Positions 8,285 to 15,770 of a stretch of 64,000 nt of DNA are shown piece by piece. The stretch is from Bacteroidia bacterium. GTDB taxonomy: Bacteria; Bacteroidota; Bacteroidia; Chitinophagales; Chitinophagaceae. The notes below the pieces were generated by a model. That model was given only the letters and a program-made list of their open reading frames with translations. It had not been told where the DNA came from and did not search any database. The translations under genes and the position numbers were made by a program. The stretch covers positions 62,001-126,000 of the forward strand of contig JAUICZ010000003.1 in the NCBI GenBank assembly GCA_030429205.1, in the 5' to 3' direction. The first letter of the stretch is position 1; the number at the start of each line of letters is the position of its first letter.

Positions 8285-9001
8285 TCAGTCTTCAACCGTA
8301 AATATATCGTCAGACAGGCCTGTATTTATATCGTATTTCAGATATGTGATCTTAATTTTCCCTTTTGTTTTCTTGTTTTGAGCATCACTAACCTCATCGG
8401 CACTTACCCCTGCCGCATCATAATCCATGGTTATACCTTGTGGTAACTTAAACCCTTTTACATCTAAATGGAATATTATCTTATCCGGCAAGGCATAATC
8501 AGCGTACTTACCAAACACCAGCTCCATAGAAATAGTACCATTTTCTCGTGTAGTAGTCTCGGTTTGTAATACCAGCTTCTTTTCCTCATCAATCCACATT
8601 TTAGTAAGTATAATTCCCTGCTCATCATTATCCGGTACTACTTTTATAACTCTCAACTTTCTGCCGTCTTTTGTATCATACCCCCCATCTATTACTGTGG
8701 CAGCTCCTTCCGGTATTGATGTATTTAAAGACATACTCATCCCCTTCTTAGGTAGTATTGTAATACCACCCCTACGCTCCAGCTTTACTTTATCCGGGGC
8801 TTTGTAATACAACTTACCCCCTAGCGGCGGCACTTTCATATAAGATATATCTATCAGCATCCTTACATCTGCGGTATAATCTTTTACCGATGTAATACGC
8901 GCTCTTACCTGATTAAACAACTCATCTGCACTTAGCGACTCTGCTCCAGCTAACATAGGCATCAAAAAAGCAAATGCCAATAAAACACTCTTTATCCTCA
9001 T
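8285..9001 (-). CDS. LolA-like outer-membrane lipoprotein-sorting protein
   Basis: Periplasmic protein of the LolA/LolB-like superfamily (an incomplete beta-barrel that carries hydrophobic ligands). A signal peptide (MRIKSVLLAFAFLMPMLAGA) is followed by DELFNQVRARITSVKDYTAD, the typical opening of outer-membrane lipoprotein-sorting proteins, and by repeated amphipathic strands (GKLYYKAPDKVKLE). At 238 residues it is slightly longer than LolA. Its start overlaps the permease stop by four bases (ATGA), a sign of translational coupling. This suggests a dedicated carrier for what the ABC exporter moves. It is unlikely to be the housekeeping LolA, because it is tied to this operon; that is an inference. 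Confidence 0.78.
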   Translation of the reverse strand: MRIKSVLLAFAFLMPMLAGAESLSADELFNQVRARITSVKDYTADVRMLIDISYMKVPPLGGKLYYKAPDKVKLERRGGITILPKKGMSMSLNTSIPEGAATVIDGGYDTKDGRKLRVIKVVPDNDEQGIILTKMWIDEEKKLVLQTETTTRENGTISMELVFGKYADYALPDKIIFHLDVKGFKLPQGITMDYDAAGVSADEVSDAQNKKTKGKIKITYLKYDINTGLSDDIFTVED

Positions 9002-9828
9002 GACTTAATATCTTTTCTATTAAATACAAATAACGCTGTTGACACAAAGCCGATAATATATAATATCAAAACACCGGCAGATTTATAAATAGACGAGTAT
9101 GGCACGGGGTCTTCAAAAAAGCCTTTCCACCCTATCATGTGTGTCGTAAACAAATATGGCTTTACTATATTAAATAAGGGCAAATTCATGTTCGAGAACA
9201 ACATCATAACAATAATTACTGCCATTGTGCTGATGATGGGACCTATTGCATTATCGGATAAAGCTGAGAATAAGACCGATAACGCAGCAACACATGTCAT
9301 AGCTATGGCTGCAAAAACAAATGCTGCCGCATAGCGCCATAACACATCATCTTTTAACAACACCACAAACATATTACCCTTTAAGTTGATAAGGTCTCCT
9401 GCACCAAATATTAACACTGATAAACCTAAGCCAATAATTGCCAACCATACTATTAAGCTCACTGAATAGATAACACATGATGCAAACTTGTACAACACTA
9501 TCTGTGTTCTCGATACCGGCTTTGTCAACAATAGCCTGAGTGTACCTTTATTCGCCTCTCCAGCAATTACATCTCCGGCGACTAGTGCTATTAATAACGG
9601 CACCTGTATCAGTAACGACTGTAGTATCAGGTAGGTAATGAGATACCCGTTTATTATTTTCCCTCCTATATCAAACTGCCCACCCGTCATCTTCAAAGCC
9701 AGGCCAATATATTCATCACCTCCTGATAGCATTGCCAGCTCTATACTTAATGAAAAAGCTGTAATTACCGCAAAACTTATATACGTTCTTGGCCGACTAA
9801 ATATTTTATATAACTCCAGCTTTAGCAT
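8998..9828 (-). CDS. ABC-2 type transporter permease
   Basis: Membrane subunit of an ABC exporter with the ATPase encoded just upstream. It has 276 residues and six predicted membrane helices, starting with YISFAVITAFSLSIELAML. The segment EANKGTLRLLLTKPVSRTQIVLYKF is characteristic of the ABC-2/NosY-type permeases. The start codon lies 23 bases inside the end of the ATPase gene and the stop overlaps the LolA-like gene, so the three genes are translationally linked. Substrate unknown: a lipid, lipoprotein or peptide would fit the LolA-like neighbour. Confidence 0.88.
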   Translation of the reverse strand: MLKLELYKIFSRPRTYISFAVITAFSLSIELAMLSGGDEYIGLALKMTGGQFDIGGKIINGYLITYLILQSLLIQVPLLIALVAGDVIAGEANKGTLRLLLTKPVSRTQIVLYKFASCVIYSVSLIVWLAIIGLGLSVLIFGAGDLINLKGNMFVVLLKDDVLWRYAAAFVFAAIAMTCVAALSVLFSALSDNAIGPIISTMAVIIVMMLFSNMNLPLFNIVKPYLFTTHMIGWKGFFEDPVPYSSIYKSAGVLILYIIGFVSTALFVFNRKDIKS

Positions 9829-10747
9829 CTAGTTGGTTTGTTAATGAAAGAAAATATGCTTCTAACGAATGTGTTGACTTGATCTCTGAAATATTCACCC
9901 CTGCAGTAACCAATCCCTTTGTAAGTGCCGGCACTTTGTCTAAATGCATTTTAAATCTGAGCGTAGTCTTAGTACCGCTCTCAAGGAAAGTTCCCCATTC
10001 ACTGTTCTTTATTAATTGCACCACATCTTTATCATTACTATAGCTAACATCTACCAGCATATCGTCAGGGTTAAGGAGTTCTTTCACCTCACCTTCTACT
10101 ACCTTTTTACCCTTGTGAATAATGAGCATTCTATTAGCAATCAACTCTATTTCGTGCAGCAAATGCGATGAAATAATGATGGTTTTGCCTTCTTCTCTGC
10201 CTAATCTAAGTATAAGCGCTCTCATCTCTGCTATACCTTGCGGATCCAGCCCGTTAGTAGGTTCGTCCAGTATCAAAAGGTCGGGGTCGTGCACCAGTGC
10301 TATTGCTATGCCCAACCGCTGCTTCATTCCTTGAGAGTATGCTTTTACTTTGCTATGCTCCCTACCCGTTAGCCCCACTATTTCCAACACCTCTTTTATC
10401 CTGTCTTTACTAATATTTCCACCACTTAGTTTTGCAAACATGCTGATGTTGTCCCATGCTGATAAATAAGTGTATAGATCAGGACGCTCAACTACGGCAC
10501 CTATCTTCTTTAAAACAGCAGTTTTATTGTTCTTTATATCTAATCCTGCTATTTTGATTTCTCCTTTCGTAGGGTGTATCAGCCCCAGTAACATACGTAT
10601 AGTAGTGCTTTTGCCCGCTCCGTTCTGCCCCAAAAAACCATAAACATCCCCTTTATTAATGGTGAAGGAAAGATCGTCAACGGCTACAAAATTGCCGAAC
10701 GATTTACTCAATCCTTCTACACTGACTATTTGCTCTGATTGTTCCAT
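9806..10747 (-). CDS. ABC transporter ATP-binding protein
   Basis: Cytoplasmic ATPase of the exporter. Walker A is GQNGAGKSTT (about residues 39-48), the signature is YSQGMKQRLGIAIAL, and Walker B is LLILDEPTNGLDP followed by the H-loop in SSHLLHEIE. The 313 residues include a C-terminal accessory region of about 90 residues typical of the ABC-2/drug-resistance class. It is the first gene of the ATPase-permease-LolA-like-lipoprotein operon and is divergent from the histidine kinase at 10925, which makes regulation by that kinase plausible. Confidence 0.93.
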   Translation of the reverse strand: MEQSEQIVSVEGLSKSFGNFVAVDDLSFTINKGDVYGFLGQNGAGKSTTIRMLLGLIHPTKGEIKIAGLDIKNNKTAVLKKIGAVVERPDLYTYLSAWDNISMFAKLSGGNISKDRIKEVLEIVGLTGREHSKVKAYSQGMKQRLGIAIALVHDPDLLILDEPTNGLDPQGIAEMRALILRLGREEGKTIIISSHLLHEIELIANRMLIIHKGKKVVEGEVKELLNPDDMLVDVSYSNDKDVVQLIKNSEWGTFLESGTKTTLRFKMHLDKVPALTKGLVTAGVNISEIKSTHSLEAYFLSLTNQLDAKAGVI

Positions 10748-10861
10748 CTACTACACAAATTAATGCAGCAAATGCAAAAATGTTCGGAATAAACAGCTAA
10801 ACATCAAAATTTCACATTTAAACATTACCTTTTTACATCTATATTTATACCTCTTGTTGAT

Positions 10862-10917
10862 AAATAGTTAAACTATTTACAATATTAGTATTACTGATGT
10901 TTGAATAGTTAATTTTG
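10862..10917 (+). promoter_or_regulatory. Palindrome and -7-like box before the histidine kinase
   Basis: A perfect inverted repeat AAATAGTT-A-AACTATTT (10862-10878) lies in the divergent gap. Its half-site AATAGTTAA recurs at 10904, running straight into TAATTTTG (10910-10917), a -7-type box only eight bases before the kinase ATG. This could be an operator with a nearly leaderless promoter. No good -33 box is visible. Confidence 0.35.
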
Positions 10918-10924
10918 TTGGTTA

Positions 10925-12202
10925 ATGAAAAAGGTTTTTCCGCTTATTGTTGTGCTCATATCCCTTTCTGTATTGGGGATCATCTTTATACAAGTTTCCT
11001 GGATACAGAACTCTGTACAATTAAGGCAGAAACAACGTAACCAAGATCTGGAACACGCTATTACACAAATAAGAGAATCTCTTTACGATGCATACCTATT
11101 CAATACTGGTGAAATTGGTTATTTAAGCCCCGAATCCAGACAATTTTATTTACAAAGCTTTACAGTAGACTATATACCTAAAACAGAGCTTACACGCAGA
11201 ATAGATACTGCTTTAAAAAGATACAACATAAGGGAACCTTTCGAGTACTCTGTTACAAACATATTTCAAATGCCGACTGTGAGCTCTGATGGGTTTGACA
11301 GAAACGCGGATGCTACATTCCTTGAAATACCTTTGAGTACTGCTGACGCCAAATTTTACGAGACGCTTCATATAGCCATACTAGAAAAAAGGAGTTTTCT
11401 AATAAGAAAGATGAGTTGGTATATCGCCGGCTCCATCTTGTTTACCATTATTATTATTTCGGCATTTACACTCACCATACGCACCTTATTCAATCAGAAA
11501 AAGCTGTCTGAGATCAAATCTGATTTTATTAACAACATGACCCATGAGTTAAAAACACCATTAGCTACAATATCCCTAGCAATAGATGCTTTAACGAATG
11601 AAAAAGTAATACACGACACCGACAAGATCCGGTACTATAGTGCCATGATCAAAGACGAGAATAAGAGAATGAACAAGCAGGTTGAAAAAATCCTGCAATC
11701 GGCAAGAATTGAAAAACAGGATATCAAGCTCAACTTACAAGTGCTTAATGCCCACGAGATTATTAGCAAAGTTGCGGATAATGTAAACCTGCAAGTACTT
11801 GACAAAAGTGGTAAACTAACACTCGACACCAATGCAGACAGCTTTAAGATAATCGCTGACGAAGTTCACTTTTCAAATGTTGTTTTCAACCTGCTGGATA
11901 ATGCAATTAAGTATTCAAAAGAAGATCTAGAGATCAACATCAGCACAAGAAATCAGGGTAAAATGTTTGTACTTAAAGTGAAGGACAATGGTATTGGCAT
12001 GAGCAAGGAAACGCAATCAAGAGTATTTGAAAAGTTCTACAGAGCACATACCGGTAACTTGCATAATGTAAAGGGCTTTGGGTTAGGTTTAAGCTATGTA
12101 AAAGCTATTGTAGAGGCGCATGGTGGTAAGATAAAAGTAGATAGTGCCCTCGGTAAGGGAAGTACATTCTCTGTATTCTTCCCTACTACCGAAGATGCAT
12201 AA
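10925..12202 (+). CDS. Membrane sensor histidine kinase (orphan)
   Basis: Two-component sensor with 425 residues. It has a TM helix at about 5-27, a periplasmic region of about 130 residues, a second TM helix at about 163-187, a HisKA domain with phospho-acceptor His207 (NNMTHELKTP), and a HATPase domain with N box NLLDNAIKYS, DNGIGMS, FEKFYR and GFGLGLSYVKAIVEAHGG. It lacks a HAMP domain. No response regulator gene is adjacent: the next gene downstream is on the opposite strand two bases away. It is divergent from the ABC exporter operon. Its cognate regulator must be elsewhere, or outside this window. Confidence 0.93.
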   Translation: MKKVFPLIVVLISLSVLGIIFIQVSWIQNSVQLRQKQRNQDLEHAITQIRESLYDAYLFNTGEIGYLSPESRQFYLQSFTVDYIPKTELTRRIDTALKRYNIREPFEYSVTNIFQMPTVSSDGFDRNADATFLEIPLSTADAKFYETLHIAILEKRSFLIRKMSWYIAGSILFTIIIISAFTLTIRTLFNQKKLSEIKSDFINNMTHELKTPLATISLAIDALTNEKVIHDTDKIRYYSAMIKDENKRMNKQVEKILQSARIEKQDIKLNLQVLNAHEIISKVADNVNLQVLDKSGKLTLDTNADSFKIIADEVHFSNVVFNLLDNAIKYSKEDLEINISTRNQGKMFVLKVKDNGIGMSKETQSRVFEKFYRAHTGNLHNVKGFGLGLSYVKAIVEAHGGKIKVDSALGKGSTFSVFFPTTEDA

Positions 12203-12203
12203 T

Positions 12204-12782
12204 CTATACTACTACACTAAGGCTTTTAATAACAGCCGCTAATCTTACAGCATCGTATATACGAGCTTCTGAAGAGCCAAGCTGCTTCACCGAATGTTCA
12301 TGAGAAACAACACATTGCTGGCAACCGTTTACAGCAGATATTGCAATACTCATCAGCTCAAAAAACTCTTTACCTAATACAGGGTTCATCATAATACTCA
12401 TCCTAATACCTGCGGGGGTATTATTGTAGTATTCATTATCTCCCATAAAATGCCTGAATCTGTAAAACACATTGTTTAGACTAAGCAGAGATGCACAAGC
12501 ATGCGCCTCGGCAATTGCTTCCGCAGTGGCTTCATTTGCTTCTGCCATTTTTTCAAATGCTTTTATTAGTGCATCATTCTTTTCATTTACAGCTATAGAC
12601 AATGCCAGTAAAGCTGCTTCTTGAGGATTCAGGTTCTTACTTTTCAATACCGCCGAAACATTCAGTTTGAGATCTCTTAAATACTTACTGTCTACAGAAG
12701 ACAGTCTTTCCAAACTCAAACTACTGTGGTCTTCATCAACACCTAAATCGGCAAACATATTTTTAACTGTATCAGTCAGCAT
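12204..12782 (-). CDS. ahpD: AhpD-like alkylhydroperoxidase (carboxymuconolactone decarboxylase family)
   Basis: Thiol reductase that in the AhpC/AhpD system reduces oxidised AhpC. The 192 residues carry the catalytic CxxC as Cys154-Cys157 with His161 four residues on (GCQQCVVSH), and the supporting Glu of the proton relay is in EFFELMSIA. It lies 95 bases downstream of ahpC on the same strand, but with a terminator-like hairpin in between (12825-12854), so its expression is probably lower than or separate from ahpC. It converges with the histidine kinase gene. Family assignment is firm, and the AhpD role follows from the neighbour. Confidence 0.88.
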   Translation of the reverse strand: MLTDTVKNMFADLGVDEDHSSLSLERLSSVDSKYLRDLKLNVSAVLKSKNLNPQEAALLALSIAVNEKNDALIKAFEKMAEANEATAEAIAEAHACASLLSLNNVFYRFRHFMGDNEYYNNTPAGIRMSIMMNPVLGKEFFELMSIAISAVNGCQQCVVSHEHSVKQLGSSEARIYDAVRLAAVIKSLSVVV

Positions 12783-12824
12783 ATTACTCTTCTTTATAGT
12801 TATATAATCAAGGTTATTTAAAGT

Positions 12825-12854
12825 AAAAGCACCTACCTGCCGGTAAGTGCTTTT
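12825..12854 (-). terminator. Hairpin between ahpC and ahpD
   Basis: Stem AAAAGCAC(C/T)TACC with one wobble position, short loop, and TTTTACTTT tail on the minus strand. It sits 24 bases after the ahpC stop and 43 bases before the ahpD start, so it probably limits read-through into ahpD. Confidence 0.65.
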
Positions 12855-12877
12855 ATATTTTCAGTTACACTATTCAA

Positions 12878-13438
12878 TTAAGCAGATTGCATTTGCTGTG
12901 TCAATGTTTCTTCTCCTTTGCTCCAGTTACAAGGGCAAAGCTCATCTGTTTGTAGTGCATCTAATACACGCAAAACTTCATCAACATTACGACCTACGCT
13001 TAAGTCATTAATATTTAACCAACGTACAATACCATCCGGATCGATGATAAATGTAGCGCGGTAAGCAATCTTCTCATTCTCTTCTAAAATTCCTAACTCT
13101 TCAGCAAGGCTTTTAGACGTATCAGCTATCATTGGGAAACGTAGGTCACGAAGGTCATCGTGATCGTTACGCCATGCAAGGTGTACAAACTCACTATCTG
13201 TAGAAGCTCCTAACAACAATGTATCTCTATCTTCAAAATCAGAAAATTTGTTGTTGAATTCAGCGATCTCTGTAGGACAAACGAATGTAAAATCTTTTGG
13301 CCACCAGAACATCACTGTCCATTTACCATTCATGTCTTCATTGCTGATGTCATAAAACTCTTTTCCTTTCTCAATACTTACTACCGATTTCTTTTTAAAC
13401 TCAGGGAATTTAGATCCCACTGTTACACAATTGCTCAT
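12878..13438 (-). CDS. ahpC: Peroxiredoxin AhpC
   Basis: Cytoplasmic peroxiredoxin that reduces hydrogen peroxide, organic peroxides and possibly peroxynitrite. The 186 residues have the peroxidatic Cys54 in DFTFVCPTE and a C-terminal Cys168-Pro-Cys170 (ELCPCNW), the three-cysteine arrangement known from the AhpC class that works with AhpD rather than AhpF. The neighbouring ahpD agrees. A promoter is present at 13470-13500, giving a leader of about 25-30 bases. No OxyR-like gene is nearby. Confidence 0.95.
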   Translation of the reverse strand: MSNCVTVGSKFPEFKKKSVVSIEKGKEFYDISNEDMNGKWTVMFWWPKDFTFVCPTEIAEFNNKFSDFEDRDTLLLGASTDSEFVHLAWRNDHDDLRDLRFPMIADTSKSLAEELGILEENEKIAYRATFIIDPDGIVRWLNINDLSVGRNVDEVLRVLDALQTDELCPCNWSKGEETLTQQMQSA

Positions 13439-13469
13439 TTTTTCTTTTTATATGTTTTAAGTTTCGATG

Positions 13470-13500
13470 CAAAGGTCGTTCATGTATTTTTTAGAAACAA
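13470..13500 (-). promoter_or_regulatory. ahpC promoter
   Basis: Minus-strand TTG (13498-13500), 20 bases, then GACCTTTG (13470-13477), one base off the TAnnTTTG consensus. Confidence 0.5.
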
Positions 13501-13556
13501 TGCCTAGCCTATTATGATTACTTATAAAAAAATAAGTACACTCAATTGAAAATAAC

Positions 13557-13582
13557 AAAGGCGAGCTTGCAAGCTCGCCTTT
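13557..13582 (-). terminator. Terminator of the gliding-type T9SS protein gene
   Basis: Perfect 26-base palindrome built on AAAGGCGAGCTTG and its complement, 23 bases after the stop codon at 13606. Confidence 0.8.
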
Positions 13583-13605
13583 GTTTATAATATACGATAG
13601 TATTA

Positions 13606-15654
13606 TTACCGCAGTAAGGTGACATTACCTTGTTTTCGGAGTAGCCTGCCCGAATTACAGTAACCTGTTACTGTATACATATATACGCCTACAGCCGCTT
13701 TTTCACCATTTATTGTACCATCCCACCTAACAGCAGGATCTGTAGTAGTAAACACTTGTTTGCCCCAACGATCGTATATGCTGAAAGTTTCAAGTTTTAC
13801 TAGTTGACTGTTCATTAAACCAAACGTAGATCTTGGTCCACCAGACTCAGGAGTAAATACGTTAGGTAAGTTTAAACCTTCACACTCTACATATACAATT
13901 ACAGTATCAGTAACAGCACAAGAAGGAGTTGATCCTGAATCTACTACTGTTAAGTAATAAGTAAAATCATGTGGAGGCCTAACTATAGGATTTTCTGCAT
14001 ATATATCATCTATATATTGCTCGGGAAACCATCTTCTGAGATACCTTCTACCTTTTACAGTTTCAGGTCCACCCAACATTGTAGATGCTCCGTCTTGGAT
14101 AGTACGGTTAGGCCCCGCGTCTGCTTTGATTTTTACAACATTAACCTTTATTGCTGTATCAACAACACAAGTTCCTATCGGGAATGGCATTTTTACACGA
14201 TAAGTATTCGTGAAGTCTGGCCATACTTTTATCGCACTCTTACTGGTACTAGAGATATTGTAGTTTGGTGTCCAGCTGTATGAGATTGCGTTGATTGAAA
14301 TAATCTCAAGAAATGCAGTATCACCTTCACAGATAGTAGTGTCGGTGCTCATTATGATCGGAGGTATTGGTGCAACATATATCAACTTACACTCAACCTG
14401 CATATCAGGCATACCTTCATTTACAGCATAGTATAAGTTGTACAAACCTGCTGTATCATATTGAAATGCAGGAGGATTTTTAGATAAAGAATACTGAATA
14501 TTAGTATTGTTACATTGAGCAAACTTCAACTGAGATATAGTATTGTTCGCCTGGTTGATAACGTAGCTGTATATATTATCTCTATCTCTTATAATATTAG
14601 TTAAACCGGCTGGCCCTAATACCTGACCTGTATTAGTAAAATTTGTTGCATCGTATGGGCCTTGTATACCTCCCATCTCCATTCTAATGATATCGTGAGA
14701 ACCAATATTTGTAATAAGACCATAAATACGATCACAATCACGAACCATAGTTATAGCAGAGGCACTACCAAAAGGCACACTACTCAACGATGTTGTAATA
14801 TTGATTGCTGTAGGGGTAATATTAGTAAGGCTGTCCATATCTACACGCGTAACAGCAACATTATCGTTAGCACCTGTGATAAAGAAAAACCACTTATCAT
14901 TCTCCTTCAATACTCCAATATCTGTTGGACTAGATAAAGAACCACTACCAAATGTAACATCAACTATAGTAGGTGTTAGAGATATGTTGGTATCCATATC
15001 AAAACGAACCAATTGATCTGAAGCCTGATTTACAAGGAAACCATACCATTTATCTTTGCTTTTAGCAACAAAAACACCTGTCGGGCTGTTTAATTTACCC
15101 TCTAGGTTACCAAAGTTTACAATATTAGGAGTGTTTGCTAATGATGTACCAAAATCTATCCTAGCCAGTCTGGAAGTATTGGCTATTTGTCCTGCGGTTA
15201 AAAATATGTACCATCTTTTATCCTCAGGATCTCTTACCAAATACATTGAATTTGCATCTCTAGGCAAGATATCGTTCATGTTACCAAAGTTGGTCACTTT
15301 AGGGGTGTTCTCTAAACTTTCACCAAATTCCAAACGGAGGAATTCATGATCAGCAGCAGTTGTCCCAACGTTTACAACAAAACCATAGTAATTGCCATCG
15401 TCATCCTTAGACATCACAATATCAGCAGCACCATCTAATTGAAAATTACTACCTAAGTTTTTTCCTTCTGGCTTATTAAACATATAGCCAGAACAAAAAC
15501 CCCAATAATGCGATGTAGCTAAAGGCCTATTTGTTTTTAATTGAACTGGTTGATTAACACAGACTGTGTCCGGCGCTTCAAACATACTCTGGGCAGTGAT
15601 AGTACTCGCAAAAGAAACTATCAGAGCTACTACTAATAGCAGGCTTTTTCTCAT
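13606..15654 (-). CDS. Secreted protein with gliding-motility-type (T9SS type B) C-terminal domain
   Basis: Large secreted protein with a type IX secretion signal of the gliding motility-associated C-terminal kind (LPNVFTPES, then FSIYDRWGKQVF, WDGTINGEKAAVGVYMYTV). The start chosen is the ATG at 15654 because it opens directly into a signal peptide (MRKSLLLVVALIVSFASTITAQ). An upstream ATG at 15756 would add 34 residues with no signal character. Residues about 55-400 hold six to seven repeats of 50-60 residues around WYGFLVNQASDQLVRFDMD, probably a beta-propeller. They are followed by PKD/Ig-like segments with PPIIMSTDTTICEGDTA. About 682 residues in all. Function likely adhesive or surface-exposed. 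Confidence 0.82.
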   Translation of the reverse strand: MRKSLLLVVALIVSFASTITAQSMFEAPDTVCVNQPVQLKTNRPLATSHYWGFCSGYMFNKPEGKNLGSNFQLDGAADIVMSKDDDGNYYGFVVNVGTTAADHEFLRLEFGESLENTPKVTNFGNMNDILPRDANSMYLVRDPEDKRWYIFLTAGQIANTSRLARIDFGTSLANTPNIVNFGNLEGKLNSPTGVFVAKSKDKWYGFLVNQASDQLVRFDMDTNISLTPTIVDVTFGSGSLSSPTDIGVLKENDKWFFFITGANDNVAVTRVDMDSLTNITPTAINITTSLSSVPFGSASAITMVRDCDRIYGLITNIGSHDIIRMEMGGIQGPYDATNFTNTGQVLGPAGLTNIIRDRDNIYSYVINQANNTISQLKFAQCNNTNIQYSLSKNPPAFQYDTAGLYNLYYAVNEGMPDMQVECKLIYVAPIPPIIMSTDTTICEGDTAFLEIISINAISYSWTPNYNISSTSKSAIKVWPDFTNTYRVKMPFPIGTCVVDTAIKVNVVKIKADAGPNRTIQDGASTMLGGPETVKGRRYLRRWFPEQYIDDIYAENPIVRPPHDFTYYLTVVDSGSTPSCAVTDTVIVYVECEGLNLPNVFTPESGGPRSTFGLMNSQLVKLETFSIYDRWGKQVFTTTDPAVRWDGTINGEKAAVGVYMYTVTGYCNSGRLLRKQGNVTLLR

Positions 15655-15770
15655 AATATTGAAAAGAGTTTCACTTTCTAATGGGCTAATATAACGATTT
15701 TGCCCAAAAATTTTATAGCAATACTGTATATTTATTTCTTTCAAAATCATTTTCAAATATTGATCTTTTT

